Part shown: in pieces, positions 6,020 through 7,287 of the stretch
How the letters are laid out: each line of letters starts with the position of its first letter
How positions within the stretch are numbered: the first letter of the stretch is position 1
Source of the DNA: Pseudomonadota bacterium
Lineage (GTDB): Bacteria; Pseudomonadota; Alphaproteobacteria; Rhizobiales; Tepidamorphaceae
Direction: 5' to 3'
DNA length: 7,287 bases
Assembly: GCA_023435545.1 (NCBI GenBank)
Contig: JAEYRQ010000340.1
Coordinates: 1 to 7,287, forward strand
The notes under the pieces: model-generated
What the model saw: the letters and a program-made list of their open reading frames with translations, nothing else
The model's database searches: none
What the model was told of the DNA's origin: nothing
Program-made: the position numbers and the translations under genes

Positions 6020-6940
6020 CTATCGCTCGGGCACGAACGGAGTACCCAGGCTGAGCGGCGTATTCGCCCTGGCCCGTGTGCGTTCGCGCGAGATTATCAC
6101 CAGGACGACGATGGTCGCCACGTAGGGCAGCGCCGTCATGACCTGCGACGGGATGCCGAGCCCTGCCCCCTGGGCATGGAACTGGAGGATTGTGATCGCC
6201 CCAAACAGATAGGCGCCGATCAGCGCCCGCCACGGCATCCAGGAGGCGAAGACCACCAGCGCCAGCGCGATCCAGCCCCGCCCGGCCGTCATTTCCTTCA
6301 CCCACAGCGGCGTGTAGGACAGCGACAGGTAAGCGCCCGCCAGACCCGCACACAGGCCGCCGAACAGCACCGCCAGATAGCGCACCCGCACGACCGGCAG
6401 CCCGAGCGAGTGGGCCGAATGGTGGTTGTCGCCGACGGCGCGGAGCGTTAGTCCGGCCCGCGTCCTGTTCAGGAACCAGGCGACGCCTGCCACCATTGCG
6501 AAGGACAGGTAGACCAGCCCGTCCTGGCCGAAGAGAACCTTGCCGACGACCGGCAGGTCGCTCAGCAGCGGGAAGTAGAGCTGCGGCAGCGGATTGCGGG
6601 CGACACCGACGTAGCCTTCGCCGATCACACCGCTGACGCCGATGCCGAACAGGGTCAGCGCGAGGCCTGTCGCCACCTGGTTGGTGGCGAGCGAGACGGT
6701 CAGCACCGCGAAGATCAGCGCCATCGCCGTACCGGCGGCTGCGCCGGCGATCACGCCGACAAGCCCGCTGCCGCTGATAACGGCCGCCGCGAAGGCGCAG
6801 ACTGCGCCCATCACCATCATGCCCTCGACGCCGAGATTGAGAACGCCCGAGCGCTCGGCCACGAGTTCGCCGATCGCGGCCAGCAGCAGCGGCGTCGAGG
6901 CGGTGATGACCGTGAGCAGGATCGCTTCGAGCACCGTCAT
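6020..6940 (-). CDS. ABC transporter permease (BMP-type nucleoside/purine importer)
   Basis: Inner-membrane permease of 306 residues from the BPD_transp_2 family, resembling YufQ/NupQ of nucleoside importers. It is strongly hydrophobic, with about eight to ten membrane segments. Family signatures are ERSGVLNLGVEGMMVMGA (29-46), ATNQVATGLALTLFG (85-99), LRAVGDNHHSAHSLGL (166-181, the cytoplasmic coupling loop to the ATPase) and GRGWIALALVVFASWMPW (220-237). ATG at 6940 overlaps the stop of the preceding permease gene (ATGA), indicating translational coupling, and the binding-protein gene begins 35 nt after its stop. The two permeases would form a heterodimer. The ATP-binding subunit is not in the window and is expected to the right. 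Confidence 0.93.
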   Translation of the reverse strand: MTVLEAILLTVITASTPLLLAAIGELVAERSGVLNLGVEGMMVMGAVCAFAAAVISGSGLVGVIAGAAAGTAMALIFAVLTVSLATNQVATGLALTLFGIGVSGVIGEGYVGVARNPLPQLYFPLLSDLPVVGKVLFGQDGLVYLSFAMVAGVAWFLNRTRAGLTLRAVGDNHHSAHSLGLPVVRVRYLAVLFGGLCAGLAGAYLSLSYTPLWVKEMTAGRGWIALALVVFASWMPWRALIGAYLFGAITILQFHAQGAGLGIPSQVMTALPYVATIVVLVIISRERTRARANTPLSLGTPFVPER

Positions 6941-7287
6941 GTCCGCGCCCCCGAGGCCGTGGGCGCCTGGAACCGGAGCCGGTAGAGGATGAAGGTGTCG
7001 CAGGCGAGCAGGAAGAACAGCAGGATCCCCTGGAATACCTTGGCGACGTCGATGGGCAGGTCGAGACGGATCTGTGCGGCCTCGCCGCCGATATAGGACA
7101 CCGACATGATGATCGCGGCAAGGACGATGCCGACCGGGTTGAGCCGACCGAGGAACGCAACGATGATCGCGGTGAAACCGTAGCCCGGTGAGATGGTCGG
7201 CAGCAGCTGGCCGATCGTGCCGGAGACTTCGACGATACCGGCAAGGCCCGCCAGAGCACCACTGGCGAGGAACACGAACAGCACGAT
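6937..7287 (-). CDS. ABC transporter permease, C-terminal part (cut by window edge)
   Basis: The last 116 residues of the partner permease, resembling YufP/NupP. The N-terminus lies beyond the right edge, so the first visible codon is internal, not a start. Recognisable features are the ASGALAGLAGIVEVSGTIGQ segment, SPGYGFTAIIVAFLGRLNPV and a final membrane helix ending in FQGILLFFLLACDTFILYRL before a short polar tail. This GYGFTAIIVAxLGRxNPxG stretch corresponds to the GRGWIALALVVF segment of the second permease. Its TGA stop lies in the ATGA overlap with that gene. Confidence 0.9.
   Translation of the reverse strand: MVLFVFLASGALAGLAGIVEVSGTIGQLLPTISPGYGFTAIIVAFLGRLNPVGIVLAAIIMSVSYIGGEAAQIRLDLPIDVAKVFQGILLFFLLACDTFILYRLRFQAPTASGART

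Noticed and set aside
4830..6125. Plus-strand open frame of 431 codons opposite the binding protein
   Set aside because: It is antisense to a clear periplasmic binding protein with an intact signal peptide, and its low-complexity content shows no recognisable family.
5985..7262. In-frame extension of the binding-protein gene upstream to give a 780-residue protein
   Set aside because: The extra part is Arg/Gly-rich and overlaps both permease genes in another frame. The Met-Met-Lys signal peptide at 5984 with a purine-rich leader is the natural start.
1..7287. Mobile element, CRISPR, phage or defence system
   Set aside because: No transposase, integrase, terminal repeats, spaced repeats or defence-type domains were seen; all the long coding regions fit catabolic, transport or regulatory families.

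Overview
The window is high-GC bacterial DNA with tightly packed genes. The protein families point to an alphaproteobacterium, probably of the Rhizobiales, Rhodobacterales or Rhodospirillales. This is inferred from gene content, base composition and the alphaproteobacterial look of the sarcosine oxidase, PuuD and BMP-type transporter sequences. No phylogenetic marker is present.

Layout. From 1 to 734 (minus strand) lies the N-terminal half of a sarcosine oxidase beta subunit (SoxB-like) that runs off the left edge. From 735 to 912 is a divergent intergenic region. From 913 to 1923 (plus strand) is a GlxA/GbdR-type AraC-family regulator. Its 3' end overlaps by 23 bp the end of a long minus-strand gene string that fills the rest of the window. 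Read in the direction of transcription, from the right edge leftwards, that string is: C-terminal part of an ABC permease (6937-7287), second ABC permease (6020-6940), BMP-family periplasmic binding protein (4920-5984), membrane-bound urate hydroxylase PuuD with a C-terminal cytochrome c domain (3674-4858), OHCU decarboxylase UraD (3152-3667), and an M20-family metallohydrolase (1901-3112). Junctions are short or overlapping (4 bp overlap, 35, 61, 6 and 39 nt gaps), as expected of one operon.

How it works together. The transporter probably imports a purine compound (nucleoside, base or urate). PuuD oxidises urate to 5-hydroxyisourate and passes electrons to its cytochrome c domain. UraD decarboxylates OHCU to (S)-allantoin. 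The middle enzyme, 5-hydroxyisourate hydrolase (UraH/PucM), is not in the window, nor are the transporter ATPase and xanthine dehydrogenase; they may lie outside. The M20 protein ends the operon and has no obvious assigned step. The left part is a separate module: the regulator and divergent soxB suggest control of glycine betaine/dimethylglycine/sarcosine catabolism.

I see no RNA genes, mobile elements, CRISPR arrays or phage genes. I do not see an obviously new multi-gene system. The least explained items are the M20 protein, which lacks two expected metal ligands and sits in a urate operon, a perfect 9-bp stem between the binding protein and puuD, and a repeated CTGTC/GACAG pattern in the divergent promoter region.
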